DNA of 59,590 nt from an uncultured Acidobacteriota bacterium (GTDB lineage Bacteria; Acidobacteriota; Blastocatellia; Pyrinomonadales; Pyrinomonadaceae): NCBI GenBank assembly GCA_937873515.1, contig CALMYB010000015.1, positions 1 through 59,590 of the forward strand, given 5' to 3'. Below the pieces are notes generated by a model. That model was given only the letters and a program-made list of their open reading frames with translations. It did no database searches and was not told where the DNA came from. The translations under genes were made by a program, and so were the position numbers. This document shows, piece by piece, positions 8,676-17,240 of this stretch. Within the stretch, counting starts at the first letter, position 1. Each line of letters opens with the position of its first letter.

Positions 8676-9677
8676 TCAAAGCATCTTGACGAGGAAAGGA
8701 AATTCCGCCAGGACATGTCCGATCGCGAATGCGAAATAGACGTCGCGGGCGGTCAGGTAATCGACCGTAAAGCCGAACCACAGCACGATCATCAGCGAAA
8801 CGCTTACGATAAGAAGACCCGCGACGACCTTCGGCCAGCCGTTCGTGTTTGCAAAGAGCGGTATCTCATTCAGGCGCCACGGGATCGCTCGCCGATCGAC
8901 GAGCGGTATCAGCAGAAGCCAGACGAAATAATGTATCGACTCGAGAAAGACGTGAGTTGCGACGAGCAAATGGCTCGAAATTCCCGGCAGGATCTCGCTG
9001 CCGGAATGCTGCACGATACGCCAAAAGAGGCTCGTCTCTTCCGAAAGCGGCGGCCGGCCGGCAAGCGACGCCCAAAGCAAAATCAAAAATACGGGAATCG
9101 ATGCGAGACAAAGATGATACGCGCGGAGCCATTCAGGGCGTGTTCGTCGGATCTGCCGTTCAAGGAACCACATCGCAACGAACGGATGAATGTAAACGAG
9201 CGCGAGGCTCCAATAGAGCGGGACGATCCACGCGGCTCCCGCGAGCAGGCATGCGACAGCTATTGCAAGCGACCAATCACGCCGACGCTGTCGCCCGCGA
9301 AGGTAAAATAATGAACCGACCCAGAGGATCAATCCCGTATTCCAAAAAGCGGCCCAAAACTGCCAATTGACGCCTGACCAGAGCCAATTCCCGCTCGCAA
9401 AATAGAGCGTCAGATATGCTGACGCCAGCACGACGACACCGCCGATGCCGACAAGATAATATGTTCGCGATCTTCCCCAGCGCACAGGCATCCGCGCTAC
9501 GAAGTAGCGGAATTCCATAAAGTTGTGCGGGCCAGCAAAGAGGAAGATCGTTACGATCGAGAGCTGAAGCGGAAAGGACCCGATCAACACGGCCCCGAAC
9601 GCGCAGGACGCGATGAACGCCGTCAAAAAGACGTGCGCGCTCGATAGCTCGAACCGGTTGATGCGGATCTCCTGCAT
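8676..9677 (-). CDS. Uncharacterised His/Glu-rich polytopic membrane protein (333 aa)
   Basis: A 333-residue protein with about eight or nine membrane helices and no family I can name. Histidine and acidic residues recur at helix ends: AGPHNFMEFRYF, YIHPFVAMWFLERQ, ATHVFLESIHYFVW and, at the very C-terminus, GHVLAEFPF. Such a set can bind metal or haem, and polytopic diiron enzymes or carotenoid-cleaving Brp/Blh proteins show comparable patterns, but I see no exact match to their motifs. The ATG directly follows the TAA of the upstream secreted protein gene, and the next gene starts beside its stop. This is therefore the centre of a compact three-gene unit. Confidence 0.75.
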   Translation of the reverse strand: MQEIRINRFELSSAHVFLTAFIASCAFGAVLIGSFPLQLSIVTIFLFAGPHNFMEFRYFVARMPVRWGRSRTYYLVGIGGVVVLASAYLTLYFASGNWLWSGVNWQFWAAFWNTGLILWVGSLFYLRGRQRRRDWSLAIAVACLLAGAAWIVPLYWSLALVYIHPFVAMWFLERQIRRTRPEWLRAYHLCLASIPVFLILLWASLAGRPPLSEETSLFWRIVQHSGSEILPGISSHLLVATHVFLESIHYFVWLLLIPLVDRRAIPWRLNEIPLFANTNGWPKVVAGLLIVSVSLMIVLWFGFTVDYLTARDVYFAFAIGHVLAEFPFLVKML

Positions 9678-10259
9678 TTATTCGGCGGGTGTCGGTGATA
9701 CTGTGGGGTCGGGAACGATCAGCGTCGGTGCGCTCTCGTCCTCGCCGACCTCGAGCTTGATCCTGCCGCTTACGAATTTGTATTTCTGTATGGCTGGCGA
9801 GAATATGCTGCCCTTTATCGAACGCGTCTCAAGCGGCGGTGCGATGTTGGCATAGACGAGGGACGTCATGGCACTGCCCGCAAGAACGAGCGCGACCGAG
9901 GCGGTCACCTTGCCGGACCGTGTCGCAAGCTTTCCCGAACGAAACGCCCACACTCCGCCGAAAAGTATCGCAAGCGAGATGAGCGTGCCGCCCATGATCG
10001 TTTGGGTCTGCGAAATGCCGCCGACCTTTACTGCCGGCATTTCGTCCGTACCGAGTTGGGCGATAAGGCCTTTTAGCTCACTTCGCGGAATGATCAGCCG
10101 AGCCTCTTTTGCGTCCTTATCGAGCCGAATGGTTAGGCGGCTGTCGATGGCCGTCTCTTTCTTCGGCGGTTTCGGAGTTCGGTCGGGCCGTGCGATGTCG
10201 GCAAAGGCCGGGACAGCAAACAGCAGGACAGCGAGCAGAACCAGATATTTCTTGTACAT
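9678..10259 (-). CDS. Exported/membrane protein of unknown function (193 aa), first gene of module
   Basis: Residues 1-20 are a signal peptide ending AFA. A basic, proline-rich stretch follows, then a short soluble segment (RLTIRLDKDAKEARLIIP), two membrane helices around residues 87-105 and 117-137, and a C-terminal extracytoplasmic tail rich in Pro/Thr. No family recognised. It has a good Shine-Dalgarno (AAGGGG, 8 bases before the ATG) and a promoter-like element upstream. Its stop abuts the start of the His/Glu-rich membrane protein gene, so it heads the operon. Confidence 0.7.
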   Translation of the reverse strand: MYKKYLVLLAVLLFAVPAFADIARPDRTPKPPKKETAIDSRLTIRLDKDAKEARLIIPRSELKGLIAQLGTDEMPAVKVGGISQTQTIMGGTLISLAILFGGVWAFRSGKLATRSGKVTASVALVLAGSAMTSLVYANIAPPLETRSIKGSIFSPAIQKYKFVSGRIKLEVGEDESAPTLIVPDPTVSPTPAE

Positions 10260-10303
10260 TTTGTTTTCCCCTTATTGTAGAAAGTTTTCGAAAGGTTTCC
10301 GCG

Positions 10304-10333
10304 ATTATACCGACTACATTCGCAGAACGCGAA
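10304..10333 (-). promoter_or_regulatory. Probable promoter of the membrane module (and queE/queC)
   Basis: On the minus strand TATAAT (10309 to 10304) is preceded after 18 bases by TTCGCG (10333 to 10328), a weak -35. It sits about 45 bases before the first gene of the module, in the divergent gap with the Xaa-Pro aminopeptidase gene. Confidence 0.5.
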
Positions 10334-10357
10334 GATGGCGAACCACTTGCATCTGGA

Positions 10358-10385
10358 CTGACAATTTTCGCAATTCTGCGATACT
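10358..10385 (+). promoter_or_regulatory. Probable promoter of the Xaa-Pro aminopeptidase gene
   Basis: CTGACA (10358-10363), 16-base spacer, GATACT (10380-10385). Initiation about seven bases on would leave a leader of only a few bases before the ATG at 10397, and no Shine-Dalgarno is present, which points to a nearly leaderless mRNA. Confidence 0.5.
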
Positions 10386-10396
10386 ATTCTCTTTAT

Positions 10397-11710
10397 ATGC
10401 GATCCCAACTTAAACGCTTCATCTCGCAGATGGAACCGAACTCCATCGCCATAATTCCTGCTGCTCACGAACAGACACGAAGTTACGACACGGAGTTCAA
10501 ATTCCGGCAGGATTCGGACTTTTGGTACCTGACCGGTTTTCCGGAACCGGACGCGATAGCCGTGATCGACAATGCTTCGAAGAAGCCTTTCACGCTCTAC
10601 GTTCGTCCGCGTGATCCGCTGATGGAAACTTGGTTCGGCCGTCGCCAAGGCGTTGAAGGGGCGAAGAAGCATTTCGGATGCGACCAGGCGTTCTCGATCG
10701 AGAAATTCGCCGGCGACCTGGCAAAGCACGTGAACGGTCATGACCACCTTTACTATCGATTCTCCGTCGATCGCGAGTTGGATGCGCGGATCCTCGATTA
10801 TTTTACTGAGCAGCGTGTTCGCCGCTTAAAGACGGCGTATCCGCCTCGAGTTATCTTCGACCCGACGCCGATCATCGGCGAAATGCGTCTGCACAAGGAC
10901 GCAAAGGAGGTCGAATTGATGCAGACGGCCGCGACCATCTCGGCGCAAGCCCACGTTCTCGCAATGAAAAGGACTCGGCCCGGAATGAACGAATCACAGG
11001 TCGAATCGCTCATCGAGGCTTATATGCGGGGCAAGGGAGCGAGCGGCGTTGCGTACAACTCGATCATCGGCGGCGGCGATAATGCGACGATCCTGCATTA
11101 TGTCGAGAATAATATGCAGCTCAAGGACGGCGATCTTTTGCTTGTCGATGCCGGAGCTGAGTATCAGAATTATGCGGCAGATATTACGCGCACCTTTCCG
11201 GTAAACGGAAAATACTCTGCAGCGCAGCGTGAAGTCTATGATGTCGTTCTAGATGTTCAGGAAAAATGCATCGACTTTACCGTTACAGGCAACACCGTAA
11301 AAGCGAGACAGGACTATTCCATCGAACTCCTTACGGAAGGAATGAAAAAGCTCGGACTGCTCAAGGGAAAGACGACCGACCTGATAAAGAAAAAGGCGTA
11401 TTTGAAATACTATATGCACGGCGTTGGCCATTATCTCGGCCTTGACGTTCATGATGCGGGACGCTATTTCGTCGATCAGCAGGCACGAAGTTCGAAGCCG
11501 TTTGCCCCCGGAATGGTGCTGACGGTCGAGCCCGGCCTATACATCCCGCCTGATGACAGATCTGCGCCGGCGAAATATCGCGGCATAGGGATCCGCATCG
11601 AGGACGACGTGCTCGTAACCAAAGAAGGCAATCGGAACCTGACATCGGCCGTGCCGAAGAACGCTGATGAGATCGAGGCGTTGATGGCGAAATCTCGTCC
11701 CAAGAGGTAA
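10397..11710 (+). CDS. Xaa-Pro aminopeptidase, M24B family (PepP-like)
   Basis: A 437-residue dinuclear metallopeptidase removing N-terminal residues that precede proline. The N-terminal aminopeptidase-P domain spans about residues 1-140; the pita-bread catalytic domain follows with all five metal ligands: Asp251, Asp262, His345, Glu378 and Glu402. The frame is open 288 bases further upstream, but family length and the promoter position favour the ATG at 10397. The upstream part overlaps the divergent secreted-protein gene and is not coding. Cytoplasmic: no signal peptide. The DoxX gene starts 6 bases after the stop. Confidence 0.92.
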   Translation: MRSQLKRFISQMEPNSIAIIPAAHEQTRSYDTEFKFRQDSDFWYLTGFPEPDAIAVIDNASKKPFTLYVRPRDPLMETWFGRRQGVEGAKKHFGCDQAFSIEKFAGDLAKHVNGHDHLYYRFSVDRELDARILDYFTEQRVRRLKTAYPPRVIFDPTPIIGEMRLHKDAKEVELMQTAATISAQAHVLAMKRTRPGMNESQVESLIEAYMRGKGASGVAYNSIIGGGDNATILHYVENNMQLKDGDLLLVDAGAEYQNYAADITRTFPVNGKYSAAQREVYDVVLDVQEKCIDFTVTGNTVKARQDYSIELLTEGMKKLGLLKGKTTDLIKKKAYLKYYMHGVGHYLGLDVHDAGRYFVDQQARSSKPFAPGMVLTVEPGLYIPPDDRSAPAKYRGIGIRIEDDVLVTKEGNRNLTSAVPKNADEIEALMAKSRPKR

Positions 11711-11716
11711 GAAATC

Positions 11717-12148
11717 GTGACTTTTGAGCTAACCAGAGATCTGCCGCTTGCGTTCACGGGACTGGTCGTCGCGATACTTTTTGTTCAATCTTCGCTTGAT
11801 AAGGTCGCCGATTGGAAAGGTAATCTTGAATACCTGACCTCGCATTTCGAGAAGTCGCCTCTGGCTCCATTCGTACCCGTAATGCTAATCACGATCACCG
11901 TTATGGAACTCGCCACCGGCGTGGCATCGGTTGTCGGACTGGCATACTTGCTTGCGACCGGGTCGGCCGTCGTGCTTTTTTATGCATCGATCGTCGGCTC
12001 GGCGGCGATCTGCGGGTTGTTCTTCGGGCAACGCATCGCAAAGGACTACGCAGGGGCTGCGATCTTGATACCTTATTTCCTTCTCTTGATGCTTATGATG
12101 ATCCTTTCGCTTCCGGCTCGGACGAGCGCTATCGCTGGAGCCTTGTGA
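11717..12148 (+). CDS. DoxX-like four-helix membrane protein
   Basis: A 143-residue integral membrane protein with four hydrophobic helices (about 10-28, 52-72, 76-97, 107-135). Size, helix spacing and FVQSSLDKVADW after the first helix fit the DoxX/DoxD-like superfamily, whose members are mostly of unknown role and often linked to redox stress. It is probably cotranscribed with the aminopeptidase gene. The 3' end overlaps the convergent small secreted protein gene by 20 bp. Confidence 0.75.
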   Translation: MTFELTRDLPLAFTGLVVAILFVQSSLDKVADWKGNLEYLTSHFEKSPLAPFVPVMLITITVMELATGVASVVGLAYLLATGSAVVLFYASIVGSAAICGLFFGQRIAKDYAGAAILIPYFLLLMLMMILSLPARTSAIAGAL

Positions 12149-12521
12149 CCTTCAGCTTTGCGACGTACTCCTTTTGATCGGTCGCTTTGTCGGCGTTTTT
12201 CGCCGGCAGCAGATCTTCGATCTCGATCGCCCAGCAATCCATCGTTACTGACTGCGGAGCCATATTCGTATTAAGTTCGAACGTTTTTGTCTCGTACATT
12301 CCGCTGACCGAGATCTTGATCTTCGCGTTGCCGGCCCAGATGCACTGAGCACCTTCCGGGCATCGCGAATCTTCCTCGACCGAGAGGAATTTGATCTTCA
12401 GGCGGCCCTTGACAGCGCTCTTCCGCTGACCGGCCTTTAGAGTTACGGTTTCAGGTGCCTGCGCAGTAATTGTCATCGCTAGTATCAATGTCGAGATCAA
12501 AGCCAGAATCGCGATTTTCAT
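12129..12521 (-). CDS. Small secreted protein with RCPxGxxCxWAG motif
   Basis: About 130 residues with a signal peptide ending ITAQA. The mature part carries EDSRCPEGAQCIWAGNAKI, a Cys-Pro / Cys-x-Trp-x-Gly pattern seen in small extracytoplasmic proteins of unknown function; two cysteines probably form a disulfide. Two adjacent ATG codons (12524, 12521) follow GAGGAAG; the second has the better spacing. An upstream in-frame ATG (12590) would put polar residues before the signal peptide and is less likely. Function unknown. Confidence 0.7.
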   Translation of the reverse strand: MKIAILALISTLILAMTITAQAPETVTLKAGQRKSAVKGRLKIKFLSVEEDSRCPEGAQCIWAGNAKIKISVSGMYETKTFELNTNMAPQSVTMDCWAIEIEDLLPAKNADKATDQKEYVAKLKVTRLQR

Positions 12522-12634
12522 CATCTTCCTCACAAATGGCGAACTCGGGACTCGATCCGCCGCATCCTTAGAACGGAGTAGGTGCCGCAAAGTTGCACCT
12601 AGATTTTACTATAACTTAGCAAGACGCCGCTTCG

Positions 12635-12640
12635 TATAAT
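12635..12640 (+). promoter_or_regulatory. Probable -10 element for the M13 peptidase gene
   Basis: TATAAT lies 45 bases before the ATG. No convincing -35 is seen at 17 bases upstream. AAGGAAAGGA precedes the ATG as ribosome binding site. Confidence 0.45.
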
Positions 12641-12685
12641 AGCCAAGAACACCAAATTTTAGCGTAAAGAAGGAAAGGATGTTTT

Positions 12686-14743
12686 ATGAACCGGTTTTAT
12701 AAAAAGACAGTCACATTTGCCGCCGCTTTCACTCTATTTGTCGGCCTTCTGCCAACGGCCGCGGCCGCGCAGGCCAAGACCGCGGGGATCGATGCCGCCG
12801 GAATGGATACCGCGATCCGGCCCGGCGACGACTTTTTTATGTATGCGAACGGCACTTGGTACAAGAATACTGAGATCCCTGCCGACCGTTCATCCCTCGG
12901 TGCGTTCAACGTGATCGATGATGTCGTAAAGAAACGTACGGCAAGCCTGATCGAGCACGCCGAAAAGGCGAAAGATCCCGAATCGCGGGCCATCGCGAGC
13001 TACTACAAAGCCTTTATGAATGTCGAGGAGATAGAAAAGCTCGGCCTTTCGCCGCTTAAAGACGGCCTCGCGGAGATCGCTGCGATCAAAGATGCCAAAG
13101 GCCTTTCGCGGGTGCTGGGAAGCCAGCTGCGGGCCGATGTTGATCCGCTCAATATGACCGATTTCTACACGCCGCATCTTTTCGGGCTTTTCGTTTCGCC
13201 GAATTTCACCGACCCGAAGAAGAACGTCCCATACCTGCTGCAAGGCGGACTCGGAATGCAGGAACGCGACGTATATCTGAAAGAGGATGAGCGGAGCAAG
13301 ATGCTTCGCGAGAAGTATCTTGAACATATCGCCGCAGTCTTGAAACTCGCGAACCTCGAGGACGCCGAGGCGAAGGCAAAGCGGATATTCGACCTAGAGA
13401 TCAAGATCGCTAAGGTTCATGCGGATCCTGAAGAATCAAGCGACGTGCACAAGGCGAACAACCCTTGGAAGAGCGCCGATTTCGCAGCAAAAGCACCGGG
13501 CATCGATTGGACCGCTTTCTTTACGGCGGCGAAGCTCGATGACCAGCCGCTTTTTATAGTTTGGCAACCCGGCGCGACCGTAGGTGAATCGGCTCTTGTC
13601 GGCAGTGAGCCTCTTGAAACGTGGAAAGAGTACCTCACTTTCCGGGCCATCGATTCCGCATCGCCGCTTTTGCCAAAGGCATTTGCCGATGAAAGCTTCG
13701 ATTTCTACGGCAAAACGGCGGCCGGCCTTCAGCAGCAGACATCACGCGAACTGCGTGCGATCGCCGCCACAGGCGACGCGTTGGGAGATGCCGTCGGCAA
13801 GCTTTATGTCGGAAAATATTTTCCGGCGCGCGCAAAGAGCGATATCCAGGCCCTGGTCAAGAACATTGTCGCGGCGTTCGGCAAACGGATCGACGGTCTT
13901 ACGTGGATGTCGCCAAAAACCAAGGCAAAGGCAAAGGAGAAGCTCGGCACGCTTTACGTCGGCGTCGGATATCCCGATAAGTTCCGAAGCTACAATGGTG
14001 TTGTCATCAAGGATAACGACGCTCTTGGAAACAACCGGCGCCTGAGCCTATTCAATTACGAATGGAATCTCACAAGACTTCACCAGCCGGTCGATAAGAG
14101 GCAATGGTGGATCACACCTCAAACCGTCAACGCACTCAACGTGCCTCTTCAGAACGCTCTCAACTTCCCTGCGGCCATCCTGAATCCGCCGTTCTTTGAT
14201 ATGAACGCCGACCCGGTCGAGAACTACGGCGCAATAGGCGCCATCATCGGCCATGAGATAAGCCACAGCTTCGACAATATGGGAAGCGAGTTCGACGCTT
14301 ACGGCAAGATGACGAAATGGTGGACGCCGGAAGACTTTGAACATTTCACCGAATCCGGCAACCGTCTTGCCGCTCAATTTGACGCATACGAACCGCTGCC
14401 GGGCGTGCACGTGAACGGTAAATTGACCCTCGGAGAGAATATCGCCGATGTCGCAGGCCTGTCAGCCGCTTACGATGCGTACAGGGTGGCTTACAACGGC
14501 AAGGAAGCACCTTCCAAGGATGGTTTCTCAGGCGATCAGCGGTTCTTCTTGGCGTTCGGACAGGCTTGGCGCGGAAAGATGCGGCCGCAGCTGCTTCGTG
14601 CGATCATCGCGACAAACGGACACGCCCCGGGCGAGTTCCGTGCGGACACGGTCCGAAACCTCGACGCCTGGTACACCGCCTTCGATGTAAAGCCTGGCGA
14701 GAAACTCTACCTTGCACCAGAAAGCCGTGTGCGTGTCTGGTAA
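12686..14743 (+). CDS. Secreted M13-family (neprilysin/PepO-like) zinc endopeptidase
   Basis: A 685-residue metallopeptidase with an N-terminal signal peptide ending AAAAQA. The two M13 domains are present: the N-terminal helical domain starts with the usual DDFFMYANGTW, and the catalytic domain has HEISH at 523-527 with the third zinc ligand Glu584 in ENIADVAGL. The C-terminus ends in RVRVW, close to the family's usual RCxxW but with the cysteine replaced. M13 enzymes cleave peptides shorter than about 40 residues. It is expected to act outside the cytoplasm. A candidate terminator follows the stop. Confidence 0.93.
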   Translation: MNRFYKKTVTFAAAFTLFVGLLPTAAAAQAKTAGIDAAGMDTAIRPGDDFFMYANGTWYKNTEIPADRSSLGAFNVIDDVVKKRTASLIEHAEKAKDPESRAIASYYKAFMNVEEIEKLGLSPLKDGLAEIAAIKDAKGLSRVLGSQLRADVDPLNMTDFYTPHLFGLFVSPNFTDPKKNVPYLLQGGLGMQERDVYLKEDERSKMLREKYLEHIAAVLKLANLEDAEAKAKRIFDLEIKIAKVHADPEESSDVHKANNPWKSADFAAKAPGIDWTAFFTAAKLDDQPLFIVWQPGATVGESALVGSEPLETWKEYLTFRAIDSASPLLPKAFADESFDFYGKTAAGLQQQTSRELRAIAATGDALGDAVGKLYVGKYFPARAKSDIQALVKNIVAAFGKRIDGLTWMSPKTKAKAKEKLGTLYVGVGYPDKFRSYNGVVIKDNDALGNNRRLSLFNYEWNLTRLHQPVDKRQWWITPQTVNALNVPLQNALNFPAAILNPPFFDMNADPVENYGAIGAIIGHEISHSFDNMGSEFDAYGKMTKWWTPEDFEHFTESGNRLAAQFDAYEPLPGVHVNGKLTLGENIADVAGLSAAYDAYRVAYNGKEAPSKDGFSGDQRFFLAFGQAWRGKMRPQLLRAIIATNGHAPGEFRADTVRNLDAWYTAFDVKPGEKLYLAPESRVRVW

Positions 14744-14794
14744 ACTTCCCGCACGATGTCCTTTCCCTGCCCCACGGTCCCAATGGATCGTGGG

Positions 14795-14815
14795 ACAGGT
14801 TAAAGCACCTGTTTT
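14795..14815 (+). terminator. Candidate terminator after the M13 peptidase
   Basis: A 6-bp stem ACAGGT/ACCTGT with a 6-base loop runs straight into TTTT. An adjoining hairpin GTCCCA/TGGGAC is at 14777-14796. Short stem, so moderate confidence. Confidence 0.45.
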
Positions 14816-15087
14816 CAAGATCTTACAGGCTCGAAACATGTAGGTTCAAAAATGCCTTTCGAGCGGACCTTCCGCTGAAGGCGGTTCGGACTGCGGCTCC
14901 GCCCAAAGCTTATAGCTGACGGCTGAGAGCTGTATTGAACCCTTTCTGCGGCCTTTGCGTCTATATGACCTGCCCCGACACCCTCCCAAGAGTTCAGGTT
15001 TCGGCCGCTTTCCCGGGTTATCGCCCGACGGCCTTATCTTGTATATTCTTTGCCGCCACCTGGTACGGAAGTATTGGCCTTTTTGAG
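14816..15087. other. Non-coding spacer
   Basis: Between the M13 peptidase and the nucleoside operon (14744-15221) I see no gene. It contains the terminator candidate, the promoter at 15088-15116 and a leader of about 100 bases. No purine riboswitch core was recognised. Confidence 0.5.
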
Positions 15088-15116
15088 ATGACATCTCGCT
15101 GTATTGACGGTATATT
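15088..15116 (+). promoter_or_regulatory. Strong sigma-70-like promoter of the nucleoside operon
   Basis: ATGACA (15088-15093), exactly 17 bases, TATATT (15111-15116): each hexamer differs from consensus at one position. Transcription would start near 15123, leaving about 100 bases of leader before the first permease ATG. Confidence 0.65.
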
Positions 15117-15221
15117 ATCTACGCTATTCACTTCTTCGACAGATCGTAAGAACATTTTGCCCGGTGACGCAGTTTTTCATTAGAACCGAATAGAAAGCTT
15201 CGTGCGATGGGTGCTGTTTAG

Positions 15222-16301
15222 ATGAAGATCCTAAAAGAGATTTTTTGGCCGCTGGTGGCGGTCGTTGCGGCATTTATTGTCGGCGGCATCGTTATCCTCA
15301 TGCTCGGGGACAACCCGATCGAGGCGTATCGACTTTTGCTTTCGAGCTCGTTCGGCTCGCTGCGCGACGTTGGCTGGATGCTCCATTACGCAACGCCTTT
15401 GATATTCACGGGCCTTGCGGTCGCGGTCGCACTTCGCTGCGGACTTTTGAATATCGGCGCCGAAGGCCAGCTTTACGTTGCGGCGTTCGCGGCAGCCTGG
15501 GTCGGCATCAAGTTCGGCGGCACGATCGTAACCGTCGGCACCGACAAGCAGGATTGGTCTTGGGGCACGCTTCCTGCGATCCTGCTTGTTCCGATGTGCA
15601 TCGCGGCGGCGATCATCGCGGGTGCGGTCTGGGGCGGCATTCCCGGCGTGCTGAAGGCGAAATTCGGTTCACACGAAGTGATCAACACGATCATGCTGAA
15701 TTTTATCGGCATCGCGTTGGTCAGCTATTTTACGCAGTATTACTACAAGATCCCGGGCGACCCGATCCTGCAGACCGCACCGATCGGCGAGAATGCGACG
15801 ATCCCGCAGCTCAGCTCGTTCATTCCCGGACTGCCCGCGGATGTTCCGCTGAATGTCGCTTTTTTACTCGCGATACTGGCTTGCATCGCGGTATATATTT
15901 TCCTTTGGAAAACGAAATGGGGCTATGAACTGCGAGCGGTCGGGCAGAATCCATCGGCGGCGGAATACGGCGGAATTTCACCGAAAAAGCAGATCATTCT
16001 CGCGATGACGATCTCCGGCGCACTTGCCGGAATGGTCGGCATCGGCGAGGTTCTCGGCACAAGGCATAATTTTTATAATGGCTTTTCGGCCGAATGGGGC
16101 TTTCTCGGTATCGCCGTCGCACTGCTCGGGCGGAATCATCCGCTCGGAGTCTTCGTCGCGGCTTTGTTCTTCGGCGTACTGCTTCGCGGCGAGATCTTTG
16201 TCGATGCGTTCACATCGAAGGTCTCAAAAGATCTTGGCTGGGTCCTGCAGGCGATCATTATCCTGTTCGTTGCCTGTCTGCAAAAATATTCGAGGAAATA
16301 A
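15222..16301 (+). CDS. Nucleoside/sugar ABC transporter permease (NupP/YufP-like)
   Basis: A 359-residue permease of the BPD_transp_2 family with about nine membrane segments. GLLNIGAEGQLYVAAFAAA near residues 75-93 is the family hallmark, shared with YufP/NupP and BmpC-type proteins that import nucleosides. The next gene is the matching NupQ-like permease (3-bp gap), and three nucleoside-salvage enzymes follow, supporting nucleosides as substrates. The ATPase (NupO) and BmpA-type binding protein that normally precede it are absent here. The start has a poor Shine-Dalgarno. Confidence 0.9.
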   Translation: MKILKEIFWPLVAVVAAFIVGGIVILMLGDNPIEAYRLLLSSSFGSLRDVGWMLHYATPLIFTGLAVAVALRCGLLNIGAEGQLYVAAFAAAWVGIKFGGTIVTVGTDKQDWSWGTLPAILLVPMCIAAAIIAGAVWGGIPGVLKAKFGSHEVINTIMLNFIGIALVSYFTQYYYKIPGDPILQTAPIGENATIPQLSSFIPGLPADVPLNVAFLLAILACIAVYIFLWKTKWGYELRAVGQNPSAAEYGGISPKKQIILAMTISGALAGMVGIGEVLGTRHNFYNGFSAEWGFLGIAVALLGRNHPLGVFVAALFFGVLLRGEIFVDAFTSKVSKDLGWVLQAIIILFVACLQKYSRK

Positions 16302-16304
16302 GCA

Positions 16305-17216
16305 ATGGGCGAGATATTTACGTTAGCACTTCTTTTCTCATCGCTTAGGCTCGCGACGCCTTTGATCTTTGCCGCTCTCGGGGGCCTTTTCTCGGAACGT
16401 TCGGGCGTGATCAACATCGCGCTCGAAGGACTGATGCTCGCCGGTGCGTTCACGGCCGCGGTCGTGACATATCAGGTCGGCGATCCCTACATCGGCGTGG
16501 CGGCGGGCGTCGCGGCAGGTGCATTTCTCGCGTTCATTTACGCCGTCGCGTGCATAAAGTTCGAGGCAGATCAGGTCGTTGCCGGTATGGCGATCAATTT
16601 TCTGATGATCGGCCTTCCTGCATTGATATCCGGTGCGATATACGATTCTTCCGGCTCGACGCCGCAGATCGACAAGATCCTGCAGCTTCCCGATTTTTAC
16701 AATCGCATTTCGATCGCCACCATCGTGGCACTCGCGCTTGTGCCGATATGCTGGTGGATAATGTACAAGACGCCGTTCGGCCTTCGCATCAGAGCGACAG
16801 GCGAACATCCGGAAGCGGCCGAGACCGCCGGCGTGAATGTAATTCGCCTACGCTACATAGCGGTGACGATCTCAGGCGTACTCGCCGGACTTGGCGGTGC
16901 GTATCTCTCGATTGGGCAATCGTCGCTCTTTACGCGAAACATGACGGCCGGCCGCGGGTTCATCGCTCTTGCCGCACTTATCCTAGCGAAATGGCGGCCT
17001 GTTCCCGTGCTCGGTGCCTGTCTCTTTTTCGGGCTGACCGAGGCCTTGTCGATCCAGATACAAGGTGCGTCATGGGCGAAGATCGGCGGCGAAGAGATAC
17101 CTGTGCAGTTCATCCAGATCATTCCGTATCTGCTTACGATAATTGTACTTGCAGGATTCATCGGCCTCTCGCGAGCGCCAAAGGCCCTCGGCATTCCGTA
17201 TAGTAAAGAAGATTGA
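16305..17216 (+). CDS. Nucleoside/sugar ABC transporter permease (NupQ/YufQ-like)
   Basis: A 303-residue permease with eight or nine membrane helices. GVINIALEGLMLAGAFTAA at about residues 34-52 is the counterpart of the partner's NIGAEGQ motif. It forms a heterodimer with the upstream permease in the known systems. The purine-nucleoside phosphorylase gene starts 24 bases after the stop, consistent with one transcript. Confidence 0.9.
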   Translation: MGEIFTLALLFSSLRLATPLIFAALGGLFSERSGVINIALEGLMLAGAFTAAVVTYQVGDPYIGVAAGVAAGAFLAFIYAVACIKFEADQVVAGMAINFLMIGLPALISGAIYDSSGSTPQIDKILQLPDFYNRISIATIVALALVPICWWIMYKTPFGLRIRATGEHPEAAETAGVNVIRLRYIAVTISGVLAGLGGAYLSIGQSSLFTRNMTAGRGFIALAALILAKWRPVPVLGACLFFGLTEALSIQIQGASWAKIGGEEIPVQFIQIIPYLLTIIVLAGFIGLSRAPKALGIPYSKED

Positions 17217-17240
17217 GCGACCGTCCCCTTTGGAAGTTTT

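Noticed and set aside
15117..15221. Purine riboswitch in the leader of the nucleoside operon
   Set aside because: The leader is about 100 bases but the conserved core of purine riboswitches could not be found.
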